From Capronia americana (taxonomy: Eukaryota > Ascomycota > Eurotiomycetes > Chaetothyriales > Herpotrichiellaceae): a DNA stretch of 64,000 nucleotides. The stretch's first letter is position 1; the number at the start of each line of letters is the position of its first letter. Below, in pieces: positions 59,419-64,000 of the stretch. The notes below the pieces were generated by a model. The model did not search any database, was not told the origin of the DNA, and saw nothing but the letters and a program-made list of their open reading frames with translations. The stretch spans positions 1,860,001 to 1,924,000 of the forward strand of contig JADWQD010000002.1 of assembly GCA_016110215.1 (NCBI GenBank). The letters run 5' to 3'. A program made the position numbers and the translations under genes.

Positions 59419-62400
59419 GATGCGACGGGATTTGCGGATCCGTTGTTACGATGATATGATTTCGACCACGACGAAAGGGTGGCTACCACGACACAATCAC
59501 CGGGGGGATATCACTCATTCCAGGTTGGAGTTTGGAGGAGGCAACGGTGTAGGGAAATGGCCACACGACCGGCGACGGCCTCGGAGTCGCGATGCTTGCA
59601 CTGCTATCCGACAAAGGCACAAAGATATGACATTTGCACATTCGGTCGGCAGAAGGCCAGAAAGAACGGTTGTATCTTGCGGCGTGGCTGCAAAGATCCA
59701 GCGTCACTTACAGTTTGGCTTAGTGGCTGCAATGCTACATCGTATAAACTTAGCAAGCGGACCCGTTTCTTGGTTTAGGCGGGGCGTACGAGACATTGCG
59801 ACCCTTGCTCGATCGGTCGCAGACGGTGTACCGTAAGTATCGACGCCTCGTTTCGGGACGCCCAAGTACAAAGCGAGTCTAAAAGAGCGATCAAAAGTTC
59901 GATCTGGACGGCACCGTTTCTGACACGAGATTGGACGAGCCCGGGCGCACCAGCGACTGGTCGCGCAATTAGAGGTGCTACGTTAGTCCAGCGCTGTCCT
60001 TACGTATCGGTAAGGCCCGTGGGTTGAGGCTTGATCTAAGCAGCAACGTGCAGCCCGCTTGAGCAGCAGATCATACAGTAACGGCACAACTTGGCCGAAG
60101 GGAAACACCTCGCTTGGCTGGCCGCCCACTTTCGGTTAGGCGTCTACATGTGAGGAGGGCATGAAAGCAAGCAGCATGCCAGCCACGAGCGCATGCTGGG
60201 CGACATGCTCATGGAAGTCGGCACTCGACGAGACACGGAGGGAGATTTATTCGGCTTTGTCAGCGTTGTGTGCGAGATGGGAAGTCGTCTCTTTCGATAC
60301 TGGGCTGGTGTGGCAGCTTCGGTGGTTTCTCTGCCGCCGATGGCCCTTAGTCCCCCCTGGCGAGCCACTAACTGGAAAGCAGTAATGGGGGGTAAAGTGA
60401 TCTGTGGCACCGGCAACGGGCGAGGCTGACACCGCCTGGGCGCTACGCTGTCACGCTGTCTTCGAATTCTTGGCTGCGTGGCTCGTTTTCGGTGCCTGGG
60501 CGCCTGGGATTGGAGATGGAGAGTGACCTTCCGGCCCCCAGAGCAGCCCGGGACAGGAACCGGCGCGAAGCTGGTCAGTGGTGGGTGGAATGACACGGTC
60601 CCAGCACCCCTGCCACCAGAGGCCAATCCCTACAATATCGCCTACTCGCATGTAAGCTGCCATCGTCATCTCCCAAGTCCCAGTAACATCGGCAGGTCAC
60701 TCTTACTCCTCCACCTCTGCCTCGTCGACGTGTCGTGTTACTATACCACATACTAATCCTGCTGTGTTTCCCTGTACACACCCCAACTGCCATCTTCTTT
60801 CCGCCCTTGAGATTTGAGCCGCATGCAGCCGCCATCACGGAGTACAGCGACCATGAGTCCCTTGCCTCCAGGATGCAACTAGACCCCTCTCGCCCGAATC
60901 CTGCCAGCCCTGTCGAGAGCCGCCCTGGCTGAAGTCTCATCAGAAGATAAGTGCCAAGGTTGCTTTCTGATCTCGTGCTCTACTGCTCCTGTCACAGGTC
61001 GATATTGCCGTTTCATTGACCCTCAGATTCGTGGAGGCGGACTTTACACAGTTCATCTCGCCAAACCGTGACTCGCCCCGCCGGTGGCGCGCTTCCCTCT
61101 CGCCCCCCGTCCAGCAACAAATAATATAGCCGGCCATCTTTTTCCCTTTTGTGGTTAGGACAAGGGGAATATCTGTCATTTGGCGGATACCACCCGGGCA
61201 GATATGCCGACATGCAGGGATTTTGTTCCTCAGCTCGTGAAGACGCTGTGTCGGTGGCTATTTTGGGCGCTGGGAGAACAGCGTCCGATGCCAACATCTA
61301 CATTGGTGCGCATTGGGAGTTGATGCGTCGGAAAGATCTGGCTCTACCTCGCGGCATATCTGCTTCGGCGACATTGGAGCTGGGACATCTCTGCAAACGT
61401 CACTGCGAGATGCCACAGTTCCCATGCACGACATGGAACCCATGGTTGGACCATACGATGGCGCTGTCTTGTGCTAGCATCCTGATGATCAGTGGAGACG
61501 GCTTTCCTCGCGGGACTGTCATGTTTCCCTGTTCTGGTCATTCTGGACGCTGCCTGCGATTTCCGCCGGAGCGAGAAAAGCAGCGCGGAGGGATTGCCCA
61601 CAGAGGCATGTGCTTGATGCAACATTCGCTAACTCCCCAGGCGAATCCACCGCTCTCAGCCCCGTACCGGCCCCTTGGTCGGCAAGCAAAAGGCTTGCCT
61701 CTGTTAAATGATCCTACGAGGGAGCCTGCGCCACAGGTGATTGTGGCGGTTCAGCCCGCCGTCCAGGAGAACAGCCAGGGACGTACAATATCACTGTGTC
61801 ACCGAGCTTCGTCCTGTGCTGGTGCCCAAAAAAAACGGCCAGATTCATACCTATGTTCCGGGCGGAGTGGAGCCCGATCCCCTCTGGTATGTTGTTCTCA
61901 ATCCTTCTCGTCGAGATTACTATGCAGCAAGTGGGTTGTTCGTCTCTCTGTTGATGACCGAAATGTTAGTCACTTCTCGAACGGTGGTGAGCTGCAAAAT
62001 GTGGCTTCACCAAGCTCCACAGCGAAGCCCTCGATCCCTGTCTGGATCCCTTCCTTCGCTTCAGCTTTACCCCGATCTGCCTGATTTGACTCGCCCTCCC
62101 CTCGTCTATCAGCTGGGCCCTCTGGATCAAACTTGATCCTTCTGGCGACTAGAGCCGTTTGCAAGCGAGTGGGTGCTCGCAGGGCTCTGTGCTATTGTTC
62201 CCGTCCCGAGGATTGTGTATCGGCCGGTTTGCCATCGGTCGTTTTTTAAGCGCGTGACATTTCAACCCGTAATACAGCAGCACGAGGTGTCCCCATGGGC
62301 CTTCGCGAGGTATACGTACTATACGGTGCTTGGCCATCAGAATGACGGAGGCGCTATTACGAGATGACTCTTGGCGAGCTGTAGCTCGAGGCTCTACAAC

Positions 62401-63961
62401 CTGCGCCCACGACTTTCCGGTAGGTGGAGCAGTTCCAGAAACTGATGGCAATAGCTGCTCTGACAGGGCCCCTTTCTAACGGGAAACGACCAAGAATTGC
62501 CCAATCTGTCACCGTGGGACCGTTGAAGTAGAGTCCGAGACGCTCCATCCTGTGTGCCTCCCCCACATTCAAAGCCTTGCACGGCACGTACCCGCCACAG
62601 AATCGTCCCAGTCGCTGTGATGGGTGATTATGTACAAGCGACTAGTGATTGCTGCCTCTGCGCCGCGCTGCCGGTGCGGTTTGGTCACGTCCGCGGCGCG
62701 TACGAGTATCTCTTGCTCAGGTCAACAGCCCACAGTCCCCCACCCACAAAAAGACTCGAAACATCAACTTCCAGGCGCAGGATCGTGGTGGCTCTCAGGC
62801 CTACATCTCGAGATGCTCAGGGACAAGAAGCCGCCTCTGCCAAGGTACAGCCACTGAAGCTTCTACACAGCACGCTAGCCAGCCTTGTGGGCCTTGCATT
62901 TCTCTCTCGACAACTCCCCGATCAGTCAGCCATTACAAGTGTTCCTGTGTCCATGGCGCCGAGTATCAAGATGGAGTTGAAGAGAATCCTCGAGAGCTTG
63001 GCTAATCCAGCGCATAGAACCTGCCACAAAGGGGCCAAAATACTTGCCCTATCAATTTCGAAAGAACCGCGTCCCTATCCGCGCAGGTGAGATGGACTTG
63101 GTGTTTCCACCGGCCCCGTGTTGCCACAGCTGAACCCTGACTGCTGGAGTCTTGTGGAACCACGCGCAGTCATTAGGATGCACCGCTTCCCTCCCTTGGC
63201 GAGCATGACAACTGACGGGGAGACCAGGCTCTTTGACTCAGCCGGAACGAATACTCAGGTGGTCGGAAGATACTCTACAACCATACCAAGAGTGCGGTGG
63301 ACATCGTCTCACTAGAGCTGACGATGCAGCAATAGAACTGCAAGCACTGTGCCTGTGGACACTTGTGTCAGGACTCGCGCATACAGAGGCGATTACCGTT
63401 TGGCCCCCTCACTTGTATTGATGTACGCATCTGGAAGACGCCATGTATGCCATCTTGAGCCCTGGCTGAAGCACGAGAGAAGATTGACGTGAAATGTTTG
63501 TCTGGAGGATGCATCTTTGCAGGGATGCCGCCAGCCTGCCAGGGGGAAGGGGGTTGATCTCCTCGGCTCCTCCTCCTACTCCTCCTGCTGCTGCTGGTGC
63601 TGCTACTCTTGCTCCTGCCCCTGAGCCCAACGCACAGCAGGCGGGAGCCACTTCCCTCTGGCAGTCCCTGCAATCTCGAGAGGTCCTTAGCTATCAGTGA
63701 CTCCATGCCTATCTGAGGGTCAATGGTAAAAGTCAAGCACTGGTGCAGCGTACTGTCATTATTGTTTCCATCAGTTGACATTCAGGCGTTAGCTACCACG
63801 GCGTCGTCTTTCACAACTACATTTACAAATGTACTGATTTGAACAGCGGCACCCGTTCAACTTGGTGTCCCCTATCGCTGCCACACCACTTGCTTTCTGC
63901 GTCATTGCTGCCTTCGAACCACATCGTCACCACCACCTTTCACGTCTACTGCAAAGTCACC
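59419..63961. other. 4.5-kb gene-poor region, no supported gene
   Basis: The zinc-finger 3' flank lies at the left. The longest frame is plus strand 61212-62084 (290 codons from the first ATG); it is Cys-rich, has no domain and has no splice or promoter support. A CTC/CTG triplet-rich run is at about 63565-63625. I see no transposon remnants. Confidence 0.5.
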
Positions 63962-64000
63962 ATGCTTTCATCTTGTCTCTTTTCCATTACGTCCGCCAAG
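63962..64000 (+). CDS. Possible start of a gene running off the window
   Basis: An ATG at 63962 in an ideal CACCATG context follows a pyrimidine- and CAC-rich leader (about 63850-63960) like other promoters in this window. The frame is open for the 13 codons available (MLSSCLFSITSAK), which could be the beginning of a signal or targeting sequence. It is too short to identify. Confidence 0.3.
   Translation, partial: MLSSCLFSITSAK

Noticed and set aside
61149..62084. 311-codon plus-strand frame in the gene-poor right arm
   Set aside because: It starts with TTG; the first ATG is at 61212. The composition is Cys- and Arg-rich and irregular, there is no domain or splice signal, and the length is only modestly above chance for this base composition.

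Overview
This window is nuclear DNA of a filamentous ascomycete (Pezizomycotina). The evidence is single-copy fungal housekeeping genes, short introns (44-154 nt, GT..AG, usually with a CTGAC/CTAAC-type branch site), CT-rich promoters, a PIR-type cell-wall protein, a GT69 mannosyltransferase and a CYP52-like P450. Base composition is balanced to slightly GC-rich. I cannot fix the class or genus. There are no bacterial-style operons, rRNAs, CRISPR arrays or recognisable transposase genes, and I found no convincing tRNA.

Layout. 0-2.5 kb: the 3' end of a cystathionine gamma-synthase-like gene, then a three-exon gene for a small predicted mitochondrial membrane protein. 2.9-11 kb: DOP1 and MON1, divergent, both membrane-traffic genes. 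11.6-20.2 kb: a group II PLP decarboxylase, NAB2 (poly(A) RNA binding), a secreted GH20 hexosaminidase and a P450. 20.7-24.7 kb: the multi-KH protein SCP160/vigilin. 24.7-27 kb: a 35-bp-armed inverted repeat, then a GPI-type cell-wall protein with fourteen 48-bp repeats. 28.6-37.4 kb, all minus strand: DHR2, an ECM4-type glutathione transferase, GUP1 and an epoxide hydrolase. 37.8-45.5 kb: VPS71, an unknown protein, a WSS1-type protease and a CMT1-type mannosyltransferase. 47.1-53.5 kb: an AidB-like acyl-CoA dehydrogenase, a GTPBP1-like GTPase and PKR1. 53.5-64 kb is gene-poor; its only clear gene encodes a C2H2 zinc-finger protein.

The genes do not form a metabolic cluster. Loose themes are membrane traffic and organelle acidification (DOP1, MON1, PKR1), RNA metabolism (NAB2, SCP160, DHR2), cell wall and GPI biology (PIR-like protein, GUP1, CMT1, hexosaminidase) and detoxification (P450, GST, epoxide hydrolase). 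Ten gene models were rebuilt by joining exons by eye; splice coordinates are given so that RNA data can test them.

I found no clear novel multi-gene system. The best leads are the inverted repeat at 25031-25166, two stopless 3n introns (one inside a KH GXXG loop), the reversed-domain PIR-like protein with its minisatellite, the small mitochondrial protein, and the gene-poor right arm.
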